A DNA stretch of 64,000 nt from Ulota crispa (taxonomy: Eukaryota > Streptophyta > Bryopsida > Orthotrichales > Orthotrichaceae), in NCBI GenBank assembly GCA_963920765.1, contig OY987248.1, positions 16,898,539 to 16,962,538 on the forward strand, in the 5' to 3' direction. Below, one piece after another: positions 50,101 through 60,865 of the stretch; position 1 is the stretch's first letter, and each line of letters begins with the position of its first letter. Under the pieces are notes generated by a model. The model made no database searches. It worked only from the letters and a program-made list of their open reading frames with translations, and had not been told where the DNA came from. The position numbers and the translations under genes are program-made.

Positions 50101-53100
50101 TCCAAAACAACACAGTAATAAAAACAGTATTCTCCCCCTCCCCCTCACCTGCTTTGCTGTTCGAGCGCTTGTTGCAGTTGTTCCTGAGCTCGGCGTGTGA
50201 CTTCCTCCAGCTTATTCTACAGAAAGAAAAAGCCAAAAGACCTTTGAGTAACAATACTAACGAGGTTGGATTGAAAGGTCTCTTAATAATCTCAAGAACA
50301 GCACAACGTAATGCACATGGGTTGTAAAATAGAATTTGACAGTCCTGTGACAAGGACATCATCTGTAAAAGAAAACTCCATTTAAAGCCAATCGGTGAAC
50401 TTAACTGATTTCACCATTAAAAAGTCCAAGTTAATTCGCCTACTGCACGAGGGACAAATGCTCGTGGATTATTATTATTTATCTTTACCGTTCAGGTCAT
50501 GTCAGGATAAGAGAAACGATCAAATTGCAACCGTTAAGAACTTTCAAAAGGGAGGGGAGGGAGTGTGTGGCCTGAAGTAGGTTTAAAACCTGCAAAACCG
50601 CTGCTGTTTCTAGTGCAACGCCAGGACTGAGGGCTTGACTGCTCTTCAGAAACTGGAGAAATCTTTCAAAACTTATCTTCCACACCTGCCGCAATTATAC
50701 AAGAATGTTGTGGGCATAAACGTTTATTAAGCGACAGAAAAGTAACACATATCACGTGAATTTAGAGTTAACTAGGAGTTCATCAGCTACTGCATACTTA
50801 GTCGAGTCACTCAAATGGAACCTCAAATGGTACAAGGTCTTGAACACATATACCAGAAATGATTGCTAAAATGACAGCCAACAAAAGTAGTTGTAACCAA
50901 GTTACCTTAACGTGGCAAGGTGACATGGTTGCAGCTAACTTCCAGTCTAAATCCTCGTCATAAGGAGATTGCACATAAGTCACGGACATAGCATAGTCCC
51001 TTCCTTCTCGGCTCACACTCTGTAGGTCAAAGATGAGTATTAAATGTAAACTAACACATTCCCATGATACTCCTTCTGTCTAATTTGTACTAAATCACAG
51101 CACGTTTGGAAAAAAAACACAACCAGCAAAATAATATGAGTTCACACTAGATGAATCATTGCATTTGACGCAGGAATCATTCAGAACACATCTCCTACCC
51201 GTCAATTCTCAATCAATGATTCGTTAGACCAGAAACAATCACAAAACTGCTTTATTCGTAATCTTGAGTATCCTTACCTCAATCAACATCCCTTCAGGTG
51301 CAGTGAGCCCATAAAACTGCAGTTTCCCTTCACAAGCCAATGTCTTTGGAAATACTCGTGTTCCGATTTGCAAGCTTTCAAAAGTTCCACATAATATCTC
51401 CGTATTTTCACTGTCTAAAACACGAGCTGAACCTTGTCGAATGTTGACATCAAGGGCCATTTGCATCATGTTCAATTCTTCGGTTTTTGAGGCATTCAGC
51501 ACATCTTCTCCAGGCTGGAAGCTCAATAACTGATTAATTTTGCTCCATTCTTCTTTAGTGAGTTGTCCCGGAGCATCAGCTCCTTTAGAAGGCGTAGGTG
51601 ATGGAGTCAGAGAGTCATCGGGAGATGATGATGCAGTACCACCCTGACTAGAATTTGCAGATCCCCTAGGAAACATACCCACCCACGAATGCAATTATAG
51701 ATCGAATGTAAATAAAATATGGAAAATCCTTATATAGAAACATGAAAGTGAGGAAACAGAAGACGAACTCCTCAGAAGCTATCCAACATCCCTCGGTCAG
51801 AATGCTGACACACACCATCCATAACATGGTATTAGAATAGGAAAATCAAAAACTACAATGTACGTAAAAGTCATCTGTACCAGCCGAACGACCACCAAGA
51901 ACTTTTCCTCATTCGTTCGCGTTCAACCGCAGCTTCTTTCGATTTTACACTTTCAGCTCTTGCATGAGCCAATAGCCTGCAAGAGAGGAAGTTCACATTC
52001 CCATCAATAAGTCAATCCTCAAAAGCAAATATTCGAGAAGAGGACGTGCCATGAAATGACTTGTGAAACTTATTCAAGTAGGTGAAGGGTAATAAAGATC
52101 AGAAGTCACCAAAAATAGATCAGAAATGACAGCTTCGCAGCATCAGAGGGGAGTTTAGGAGTGCCGACCTCCAAAGGAGAATCACTTCAACATCAAGATC
52201 TTTTTCCATGTCTTTGATTTCTTGATTATTAACTTTAAACCCCTGTTGCAAGCAGCTTGCATAAAGTTGCACATATTTCCGCCTCTTGCGACAAGAATCA
52301 GCTATGCTTGACCACTGCAGCCGATACCTGAAAAAGGCAGCGTGGCATCGATAATCACATGAACAACTTTCAACAGGCATATGTATGAAAGAATTCACAC
52401 TGCCAGCACACACCGCCTTAAATATACAAGGCTTAGCGATTTCACAAATTTAGACTCCAGTAACAATCATGTCAAGCCCATGCTCATTTCATGTTTCAAG
52501 CAAAATGAGGAGGACCCACCAGACTCTAGAATGTTGCTGTAACATAGCTTGACAACCATAAAGCCACCAAGCCCGCGCATCTGCTGAAACAGATGCTTGA
52601 GGACGAAAGTGGCTGTACTCCAACCTAAGTCGATAAGTGGATACTCCTTCCAAAAGCTTCATGCCATCGCAGTACTGGGCCTACGGATGATAGAGGTGAA
52701 AAAAGTTATTCACGTACTATCGACCTCAAATGCAAATGCCTAGATTTCATTTCAATATGAGCTTCTTCTCATTGATGATAAACATATATAAATAATTCAT
52801 ACTACAGAACAGCATCAAGCAACAATTTTGAACAAGGAAGAGGTAGAAACTAACTACAAAATGCATCCATTGAAGCGTCAGCAAGACTGTCACGCTTCGA
52901 CTTAAACTGTTCGAGAAAATACCTCTGAAACTGTCAATGACACAGGCTCCAGAACAAGTGTAGCTTCCTGAAAAGGGACATCGGGTTTCCGCTTCTCACG
53001 TTTCCCACGACGGAAATATGTCATAAGACCCCCCACGGGATGCAGCAAATATTGGCGACCAGTAGCCCACTTAGACAAAGACTTGTCAGGTGATGCGTCA

Positions 53101-56100
53101 GTTTTTATGCCCTCCATGAATACCTGTTAGAGATTTGATTTCCAAATTCAGACTACAGGCAGAAATTACCTCATCGAAGTTGAACTGTTATCTAAAAATC
53201 TTTGATAAACACCAAGAGATATTCTCCCACGTATATCTCTTAGAAGTATTGTTAGGAACTCAAATCAATTGCGTAGAAGAAACAAACTGTCCAATATGTA
53301 AAAAATGATACACTACATTGTCGAAGACTAAAGCGACACATCATTCCCCATATACATGAATGATGAGTAAATCGTTTAAAATATACCTCCTCCCATTCCG
53401 CAGGGGTCATTTCCTCCCATGCTTTCTCCAGATTCCAAGGTTTGCTACCTGGGTCATGATATACAGCCAGACGCTCCAAACGCACGGACTGCAAATCCAG
53501 AGCTGATTACATAAGTTACTCATTCACGATAAACGATCAAGCACAGGAATAAACAAAAAGAAAAACATCGCTATTTGCCCAGAATTCAAGGGCATTCAAT
53601 TATAGCATAGAAAATGAGAGACTTAATACGCAGCGCGACTAGAGAAAATCACTCATTTTTCAAAAATACAGAAATTGCTTAGTAAGAAAATACGTGGAAA
53701 GCGAAATACAGTCAAGTGCGTTGGATGGGCAAAAGACACCGTTAGACGAGTAAAGACTATGGAGGTGGGAGACGCAAACCTTGCGAAGTCTTTCCAATGC
53801 TCCACTAGTGGCAAAGGTTTCATGTCCAGATTCATCAATAGTCACAGCTGCTAATGTTGCCAACGTAACTCCAGAACAAAACGGGTGCCCCAAGTTACTG
53901 CATCCAAAAAGTAAGCTTTAATGAGACTATTTAATAAGGAATTAAAAGAAAATCAGCTAATTCGCATTGCATTCAGTCCTAACAATCTTTCCTCAAAATG
54001 GACATGATTTGCTATCGTATTAGCCATTTGACAACAGGACCACGTGACTCGGCAATATCAGAATCACAAAACACGAAAATTGTCAACAAAGTGATTGCCG
54101 TAATACATTTGATTTCGTTACTTAGATGACCATAGATGGACACACCAGCCCTAACAAAAAGGAGTTAAAATAGAATAAGTTCATCATAAGCAGATATCAC
54201 ATTCTTGAACCAGTTGGAAGACCATCCTCTTGGAAGAAATTGTGTTTAGGCTTACGTGGAGCTATTAGAAGAGCTACTAAAATGATGGAGATAATAGTGA
54301 GGAAAGACAGTGCGAATGGCGAAGAAGATAGTAGAAGAATCTACTGGCTACAAGGGAATGGAGGAGAACTAATATGTGCCATAAAGGCGTTTTAATGCGC
54401 AATAAAGATTCATCCAGGTAACGAGTTGTACTATATTCAAAAATATTATGCAGGTGACAACAAGAAATACGGTTAGGAAGAATAACTCAGTTGGCAAGTC
54501 ATTTGCAGCCAATAGGAAAGATAGGTACCTGACCGTGTCTTCATACCGAATGTGCAAATTCGTGATAGAAACTTTCAAGTTCCCAACAACTGTCGCTATT
54601 AAAGAGCTAAACCAGGTGTTGGAGGTTGTATCCTGCAGGATTGATCAAAAACAGCATTTCGTTTATCGCAATGCTCAATTAGAAACGTTCAAACATCAAG
54701 AAATGGAAAAAAAGATAGATGCTGCAATAAGTGTAGTTACCACAAAGGTTTATAAGGCTTAATTTACAGATTTGTAACACTGAACATCCACAGTTCCCAA
54801 TTCCTCTGAAATTACTATAACTTGCTGATTTATTTGATACGGAAAAACAATGTTAACATACGGTTTCTTGAGGCCCAGCTGTCTTCTGGTCCTTCGCCTC
54901 AAACATGGCCAATTCAGCTTCCTGTCAAATCAACAAGAGCTCATATTTTTAAGCCCAACTCGTAAACCAGTTTTTCTGGCTCTTGAAAAAATATCCACAG
55001 CTGTAGAACAAAGACTTCTTTGTTTCAGGCTTGTCTGCTAATCTGAAAGTTATCTGTGAAGTTGATCTGCTACTTGAACACCACTAGTTCCAGCATGACG
55101 ATTACATAGGTTGCACAGATTCCCATCAACACTGAAACATTGCAGAATGCATAATGATTAGATCAATATAATTTGCAAAGGATCAGTCTAACCTCACACT
55201 TGCGTCTTTTCGCCTCATACCATTTATCTTTATCCTCTTTCTGCAAGCACGCGTACCACGAATCGTTAGGAAATGCAAAAAAACACACGTAAGAAAACTG
55301 ATAGAACCCTTCACTTAATTACAAGGTTTTCAATATGTCCTCCAGATTAACTTATTCTTAATAAATTAAAAACACAATCAGGACTACCGAAAACAAGCAC
55401 AAGAGCAAGCACATCAGCCAGTGCTTACGGAGAAAGTCCTGTCATCTTGGAGAGGTTCCGCAAGTATAAAAATGCGATCTAGAAGCACAATCACAGGATC
55501 TTTTCCTAGTCGATTCCAAGGAACCTGCATAAAACCAAACATTATTATTTACCTAGTTCCAACGTCACGAAGTTGTATCGCGCACAACGACTACATGTGG
55601 AACCTGCATTTAAAAGCATGTTGCACTGTTATTTCTATAAAAATTGATATACCGCATCTCCAAGAACTCCCTCAATGCAGTGTACCTTTAAAGTGACTGA
55701 ACCAAGGAATCCAGCTTTGACTGTGATAGGAAGCTTTAATGCGTTTAAAGCCTCCGCCTTGAGTTGCAAATCTTTCAAGACGACATCCCCTGTAGCATCC
55801 AGATCCAATATTTACAACAAGCACACAAAAGAAAGTAAGTCCTTGCCTGTACAAGATACACCATTGAGAAATACTACCCAAACTGTATTGTCTCCAAGAT
55901 ACTACCAACAATCAGATTTATAATCTGTTACAATACTACGCGAAAGAGGCGTGGTAGAAATGTACAAACCTAGTAAGGCTTTAAAGGCATTACTATATTG
56001 GTGCAGACAAATTTGAAATCAAAGATTTTGCATCAAAAACTTTGATATTTCCAAGGTACCTCATTAACCACCTAATAATATACCAATTGTTATACATTAA

Positions 56101-58209
56101 AAATCAATCCCTGTGACTGCAACAAGGACCATTCGCTGTTTAATTTTGAAACTAATCGTACTAACATTAATATCGGTCATGTCGGTTTTCACGACAAGCC
56201 AGGTCACAGATTGACAATGAATGCATAATTCGGCACTTCCTTTAGCACATTCATTAGGCCAGTCGACTCAAGTCTGGAAAACAATCCATGGACAGTTATA
56301 CTGTTGCGGACCGACCATGACGTCCTTGACAGTTCCGACCATGTCCAACGGGTTTGAATAAGTCGGTTAGTAACTAACCTTGCCAAACACTAATCTTCAA
56401 AGCTTCAACAGAGAGGCCGCGGACATATTCTCCAAGATAAAGACGGAGAAGATGAAGAACCTGTCAACAACAAAAATTGCAAGCGTCGAGAACAAAATGA
56501 GCAAAAATATCGAAGCATTGCACTAGCACAAAGCTTATTAACAAAGCAAGACCAACTTCGTACGATATCAAGTGCATAATATCCCTTAATTGAATGTGAA
56601 ATCAAGAAGATCTAGCTCCGTAGATAACTCTTGCAAAGCCTTCAATTTTACACAATATATCCATACTCCTATGTTGCATCCATTCTTTTCAGAAATATGT
56701 TACCAGCTAAGATGCATATTCTGCTAGACTTCTCATTAATCCTGCAGCAGTGAAAACTCACTAACAACTAAAATCAAATGCCACCCGTAGAATCCTTGGT
56801 GTCTCCACAACATGATATTTATAACGTGCTCTTATCACCAAGTCCCATACGAAACCCGACATCATAAGCCCTAATAACTCTTCAAGCACATTATGAAGAC
56901 TAAGAGCCTCTTTACTTATTAACGTTCTTCAAAGTATACTGTACCTATTCTGGAATAAGGTGAGCCAATTCCCACTCTCAAGGATCGAATTACAGCAAGT
57001 GCAGCAAGCACAGATGCTCTATTCAATTCACATTTGACTGGAAATACGAATTACCTCAAGCAGATTTTACCACGCAACTTAGTTCATTTACGCTGATTAG
57101 AACCGGGGTTTAATTTCTCTTGTCCGACGTAGTGGTCAACGTTTACTTTCAGTTTTCAGAAACTAAGCAGAAAAGACGAATACGTCGTGTACTTTTTCTG
57201 GCAAAACCTGTACATATAAGGTCGATTTAAATCCTCCGCACCTCTTTCTAAGGAAAAACTAGACCCGTCCTATCATAATACCTTGATAGGCGCAGTTTCT
57301 AAAGCCTACATCTACTCCGACATTAACATATTAAGTAATGTAGCACCAGTAAAAGTACTGTTGTCGCAAATTCGCATTCGAAGTAAGAACTCGATCCTCA
57401 ATAGCGACAAAAAGACGTCTTTAGCAAAACCAGAACACGACCACGGTACTACTAGACAGTAGGAGCTTGCTCGACTGTTTTTGTAAGACGCACAACTAGA
57501 ATGCAATCTATTTACATGAAGTAATAGAGAGTGCGGTGAACAGAGACTACTGAATTGCCAATGCTGGAACACTGACCACTGATAGTATGCTCAGGTACTT
57601 TACAAGAAGCCCTTACAACTAAACAGCATAAGCATCCTTCAGCTTTCTCAGCCCACACAGCAGCCCAGAAGTCTCCTATTTCAGAGCGGAAACTGTCCAC
57701 AAGTATAGGTAGTGAAGTTAGGTCCTCTCTACAATAATAATTTTCATTTCCTTTCCCGTCAAAATAGCAGCCACAATGCAGTCACTACAGTTGCCAATTC
57801 TGTAAACGCCCTCAGTTTTAGGTCAAGCAATAACACAATGTCGGGCTACCGAATAAGCTTCCTCCTGAGATGAGGAACCAGTTGAAATGCAATTCATATC
57901 TAACGTCAAGAGAAGTATTAATAGAAATTTTAGAGCACTGCACACGAGTTTAATATCAATAAGAATGAAATATTTTGAATTTCAGGGATGATAGCTGCCA
58001 GAGGTGAATGGTTGAAAGTTCGCAATGCAAGCCATACGTAAGAAGAGGAGGAGGAGGGGAAAGAGATAGGGAGAGATTATCACGAGGATTAAGAGTAGGA
58101 ATTCCACAAATTTAACGAAACCGCGAATTGCAAGAGAGCAGAGCATGACAAGAGAGAGCAACCAGCTGAAGGAAAAGCAAGAGATTTAACTTACGTGAGC
58201 CTCAAACAT
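24678..58209 (-). CDS. VPS13: Plant VPS13-type bridge-like lipid transfer protein, 67 exons
   Basis: I traced 67 exons, all with GT-AG introns and compatible phases, from ATG (58209-58207) to TAA (24680-24678): 13,890 nt, 4,629 aa. VPS13 proteins form a long hydrophobic groove that moves glycerolipids in bulk between membranes at contact sites. Order seen: N-terminal chorein (MFEAH, VLHLLRLYLGEYVRGLSVEAL), repeating-beta-groove body, PH-like insert, adaptor-binding repeats with W(R/K)PR.PPGY-type motifs, SHR-BD region, ATG2-C-like helices and DAYEDHF..GRTLIITHRR, then a C-terminal WKPRPPAGY module. The PH-like insert and second WxPxPP module fit the plant VPS13M-type proteins (Arabidopsis At4g17140 class) by recalled similarity. 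Exon coordinates are in the block entries below. No frameshift or nonsense codon is needed, so the gene looks intact. The weakest junction is the start of exon 63. Confidence 0.95.
26381..28059 (-). other. VPS13 exons 59-62: C-terminal ATG2-C-like and DH-L/PH region (aa 3984-4327)
   Basis: Exons: 27838-28059, 27225-27575, 26926-27084, 26381-26680. Landmarks: SQPLQLLSGVDILGNTSSAL, GMSKGVAALSMDKKF-type NMSKGVAALSMDKKFMRS, IREGGEALAKGLFRGVTGIV, GVEGFLQGVGKGVLGVGIQP, PRVIGGDNVLRPYDEYKARG and DAYEDHFNLPKGRTLIITHR. The amphipathic helices of this region bind lipid droplets and target membranes in characterised VPS13 proteins. This is the most conserved part of the gene. Confidence 0.94.
28390..33006 (-). 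other. VPS13 exons 50-58: SHR-BD region (aa 3063-3983)
   Basis: Exons: 32108-33006, 31439-31895, 31063-31152, 30441-30596, 30102-30286, 29390-29911, 29003-29180, 28717-28865, 28390-28516. Landmarks: EFIEPPLPPGWVWSTNWSID, WQIAVNAPVKLENCLPCSAA, FLTWLTQGGW, VRLFVPYWLRNDASLPLAYR, KVIHVQPHTLFVNRLGRRLS, VENRSASLPIRFRQAG, ELAEFGLSIVDYTPEEILYV and VHEPVIWRLHEMFQRLDL. SHR-BD is named for interaction of a plant homologue (SHRUBBY) with the SHORT-ROOT transcription factor; whether this protein does that is unknown. Confidence 0.92.
33132..36744 (-). other. VPS13 exons 42-49 (aa 2482-3062)
   Basis: Exons: 36589-36744, 36324-36487, 35885-36068, 35247-35516, 34746-34952, 34278-34332, 33995-34164, 33132-33668. 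Landmarks: FDDMGGL/MTPLINTTITNINLAAHGRL, WEPFIEPFEGIFKYESYDV, NAVNVNVTSAGLETLVESVM, GLWLAVSPQGPWTGLRSVLP, VLEEFFENQRYQPLAGSWG and WPGHMLPGDPSRWSNRD. Exon 43 ends in phase 2 (TTCAA|GTAAGT), which rebuilds Lys with exon 44. Confidence 0.92.
36942..38824 (-). other. VPS13 exons 38-41: WxPxPPGY repeats, adaptor-binding type (aa 2092-2481)
   Basis: Exons: 38740-38824, 38289-38609, 37655-38062, 36942-37296. Repeats read IWRPRAPPGYLIMGDC, VWMPRAPPGYIALGCVA, IWRPIVPPGYAIVGDC and WFPVAPVGYVTVGCIV, interleaved with FERLWWDKGSEL and CSIWRMENAAGSFYAH, CSMWRVENQ. These are the Vps62/DUF946-like repeats of plant VPS13, corresponding in position to the VPS13 adaptor-binding region that recruits partner proteins in fungi. 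Confidence 0.92.
39097..47107 (-). other. VPS13 exons 24-37: central groove (aa 973-2091)
   Basis: Exons: 46925-47107, 46686-46757, 45744-46247, 44982-45302, 44599-44730, 43840-43953, 43328-43512, 42832-42940, 42435-42578, 42003-42326, 41133-41777, 40515-40742, 39959-40059, 39097-39392. An acidic linker (SSDEDEDDHDNHGDQKE) opens the block and a second acidic stretch (EKEEDEEEEEEVFDD) lies in exon 26. Landmarks: KLDLSLDTPIIIMPR, GINVFVGISGQPGKPMLRE, RPRLLVVVDFLLAVAEFFVP, VDEFIYDGCGKTLIL, VAPELTFYDSTKWP and LARCTHFDRIWVN. Intron 28 (43954-44598) holds a degenerate hairpin fragment at 44099-44128. Confidence 0.92.
44099..44128. repeat. Degenerate hairpin related to the palindrome at 24282
   Basis: Reads TGAATGCCCAAGGCACCACA then TTATGGTGCC in VPS13 intron 28. 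It shares ATGCCCAAGGCACCA with the 24.3-kb palindrome and forms a short imperfect stem. Confidence 0.6.
47319..48447 (-). other. VPS13 exons 20-23: PH-like insert (aa 795-972)
   Basis: Exons: 48229-48447, 47953-48062, 47658-47763, 47319-47417. After IRVPHPTYPSTRLAIKVPRL the frame reads WGGIGSTVAEWQPCRAVLAG, YLYILESESVHTYQR, then FAICHRGVEIQK and LKAAWQYYLALATYKAS. Beta strands followed by a C-terminal helix with a conserved Trp fit a pleckstrin-homology fold, known in plant VPS13 members and likely to bind phosphoinositides. The binding role is inferred. Confidence 0.88.
48736..55240 (-). other. VPS13 exons 5-19: N-terminal groove (aa 100-794)
   Basis: Exons: 55193-55240, 54862-54921, 54529-54632, 53780-53897, 53387-53488, 52923-53123, 52520-52680, 52169-52327, 51881-51976, 51278-51665, 50906-51019, 50590-50685, 50149-50216, 49540-49663, 48736-48981. 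Landmarks: NLKVSITNLHIRYEDTVS/NLGHPFCSGVTLA, LERLAVYHDPGSKPW, MEKDLDVEVILLWRLLAHA, LTKEEWSKINQLLSFQPGED, LDWKLAATMSPCHVK and LDLDAPKISIPAKAS. For exon 7 I used the CAG|GTACCT donor rather than the GTCAGG six bases earlier, because only that one keeps the frame open into exon 8. Confidence 0.92.
55429..58209 (-). other. VPS13 exons 1-4: chorein N-terminus (aa 1-99)
   Basis: Exons in transcript order: 58195-58209, 56379-56460, 55686-55789, 55429-55524. Exon 1 codes only MFEAH. The chorein domain continues as VLHLLRLYLGEYVRGLS, then GDVVLKDLQLKAEALNALKL and VPWNRLGKDPVIVLLDRIF. In the family this end binds the donor membrane, usually the ER, and opens the lipid groove. Intron 1 is 1,734 bp, the longest in the gene. 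Confidence 0.95.
56461..58194 (-). other. VPS13 intron 1 (1,734 bp)
   Basis: GTAAGT donor and TTGACAG acceptor. It begins after only 15 coding nucleotides and is several times longer than the typical VPS13 intron here. I see no nested gene or delimitable element inside. Long first introns in plants often carry expression-enhancing signals; that is inference only. Confidence 0.85.
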
Positions 58210-59100
58210 GTTGATAGACTCCTGCTGCGCAGCTTCCACGAGCTACGATTCTTCCAACAGCTCTTCGCGTCTTGCTTCCTCTACCATGTCAGGTACTTGT
58301 CGAAAATTCTGTAATCGAATGCCTCACAACAATAGTGCCGTTGATACAATCCGCTTCAACCTTCTCCTTCTCCGTCAGAATAGCGTCTCATTTCATCTCG
58401 TTTCTTCCCGAAACTCCACCTCCTCCTGCACTCTCTACTCCGTTTCCCCATGCATTCGTCTCTATCGAACTCACATCAATCAAAACCACGTCCCGGGGCT
58501 TCCATTACGTTCAATCCACCAAGAACCTCACCAATCCTTCACCGCCTTCAATAAACTAAGTTAGCACATCCGAAGACTCGTGTTCTCGGACAATCCAAAA
58601 CCTAAATGAGAAACTCAAGCCACCGCCTCTCTGGTAACTAAGTGTAGCGGTTCTTCCCCTAAAAAGAGCTAAAAAGCGCACGAGATGACCGATTCAGCAT
58701 CAAAAAAATCGATCGCAGAGTAACTTAGCTCCGGGACAAGAATCTGAAGCGGCACGGGAGGAAGGAATACCCGATCTTGCAGCACAAGAATCGATTCAAG
58801 CTCGATCCAATCGCGACATCGTCGAAGACGGAGGGTTCCTCGCTCGACGAGCTTGTCCGAAGTGCAGCACCTCCGCTTCGGCCACAATTTCTTTACCTCC
58901 GATCTGGTCTTTCCCGTCTCTTCCCCATTTCTTTCCTGCTAATCTTCCGCCTCTCTCTAAAAGTCTTCTTGCGTTTCTTTCCGGTCTTTCTCACAATCGG
59001 GCACCTGCCGGACACGAGGCATGCTGGACGCAGAGTTGCGTTCACACCGCGCTTAAGTCGACGTGGCGGCCTGGAAGGGCCCTACGGCTATGGCATGCTG
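58210..59100 (-). promoter_or_regulatory. 5' UTR and promoter region of VPS13
   Basis: Moderately GC-rich DNA upstream of the VPS13 ATG with CT- and TC-rich stretches. Plus-strand frames at 58208-58564 and 58777-59106 have no recognisable content and are not called. The transcription start cannot be placed. Confidence 0.4.
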
Positions 59101-60070
59101 CCATAAGTTATCTTACATGCTCATACTTCGGGACATGAAACATTGGTGTCATGTCTTGACGTCCACAGACGGAAGCACTTTCGTTGGAAATTTTTCGTCG
59201 ACGGTACACAGGTAACGTCCGTCTCTGCCGTCGACGGACCGGGACTTCCTATGGAACATGAACCTGCCCCAGCGATCCCTCAAAGCATGGCCATTTGGCC
59301 ACGCTACGGCCTACGACGGGCAGGGTCAGATTTCTGAAAAATTAGCTGAACTGCTCTAGCTCTTCAGCTCAACTCAGCAGGGTTTATTTTGGTTTTCTGA
59401 CCAATGGCTGTGTGGCATTCTTTGAAAATGCTTGCGGGTTCCATCCCTGTTTTTGGTTGGAGTTGAAGGAGGCCCTTATGCATGGATTTTTGCAGCATCA
59501 TGGGAATTTTTTTGTAGGTAAAAAGCATTTATTGGCCTTTTTTTGAAATTACCCAAATATCCATTGACATTGCTTAATTACTGCATGGAATTGGATTAGA
59601 CAATACCTCAAACAATTTAGAAATGATGGCATCAATTTTCAATTTAATAAGAATTAAATGAAAGCCTAGGTTGCAACGCAATTTTTATTATTGCAATCTG
59701 GCATTTTTAAAATGGTATTCCCTCTTTCTTTTCTACAGGCTTGAAGCTAGCCTCTTTTTTTTTGAGGCAATTGGCCCTTAAATTGCCCAAAAAAATCTTG
59801 GCTTGGCTTCGTATCCAAAATTGTATTGTTATCCATAAAGGATGTTGTTGTATGTATATGCTCTCCTATGTTGTATATGGATGGAGTATTTGGGTAGCAC
59901 ATGAACCTTGTTGGAGTTGTAAATTTTAAGCCAAGTCACAAACATGTTATTGGTCAAATAGGATTTTTGGCAAATTTTCGGCACTTGTCATAAAGTCATG
60001 TCTTCAAGTACTAAACGGTCCTTGTATTCATACAATCAACACTTTTGGTAGGCAACATCCTTTAGGGGTT
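59101..60070. other. Intergenic, no gene recognised
   Basis: A short GC-richer piece (to about 59340) with a 64-aa frame of no recognisable family, then AT-rich DNA. Nothing supportable. Confidence 0.5.
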
Positions 60071-60396
60071 AAGGGAAAACTTCATGGATACCCTTGAAGT
60101 TTGCAATATTTACACAAATACCCCTTCTTTTTCAGAAATTATGCAAATTCCCTTGGAACAAATTTTTCAGGCATTTAATTGTTGTGCTTGTACTTTCTTT
60201 GTGACCAATGTTGAAGAAGGGAATGTAATGAAACAAAAAAGAAACAACATGTACACAAAGGAAGAAGGGAAATAGCATGCACAACAAAACAAATGCCTAA
60301 AAATTTAGGTCCAAGGGTATTTGTGTAATTACTGAAAAAGCAAAGCTATCTGTGTAAATGTGGCAAACTTCACAGGTATCCACAAAATGTTCCCTT
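60071..60396. mobile_element. MITE family A, copy 2 (about 326 bp)
   Basis: Left end AAGGGAAAACTTCATGGATA and right end (reverse complement) AAGGGAACATTTTGTGGATA. Internal ATACCCCTTCTTTTTCAGAA, GGCATTTAATTGTTGTGC and GCACAACAAAACAAATGCC match the element at 9390-9712 in order and orientation. Confidence 0.85.
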
Positions 60397-60694
60397 GTTT
60401 TAATCCCAAAGTCAACCACAAGTTCAGAATTTGAACAATTGCGTCTCATGGATCTTCATTTTTCATCCATCCACATGTTACTGTATACTTGTATTAGTTA
60501 GTCGGCATTTTTTTTATACAAATCGACAAATTAAAAACTCATTACATTTATTCTATAATTCAAAAAGTAGAAATTTAATTCACCTCAAAAAATGTCTTTC
60601 CTAATTCAAATATAGCCTTTCTAGAAGTAGCTTCTTATAAAATTTCCTACAAAAGCAGTACCTTTTAAATTATCACAATTATACCTTAAAATTA

Positions 60695-60865
60695 TATAGA
60701 TATAGATATAGATATAGATATAGATATAGATATAGATATAGATATAGATATAGATATAGATATAGATATAGATATAGATATAGATATAGATATAGATATA
60801 GATATAGATATAGATATAGATATAGATATAGATATAGATATAGATATAGATATAGATATAGATAG
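60695..60865. repeat. (TATAGA)n hexamer microsatellite, about 28 copies
   Basis: About 170 bp of nearly uninterrupted TATAGA units, ending in GATAGAGGG. Confidence 0.95.

Noticed and set aside
58208-58564. 118-aa plus-strand frame divergent from VPS13
   Set aside because: Ser/His/Leu-rich, no recognisable domain, overlaps the VPS13 5' UTR; no supporting splice partners.
59143-59337. 64-aa frame in a GC-richer patch
   Set aside because: Too short, no family, no adjoining exons.
60695-60865. Possible CRISPR-like repeat array
   Set aside because: Pure hexamer microsatellite without spacers in a plant nuclear context.
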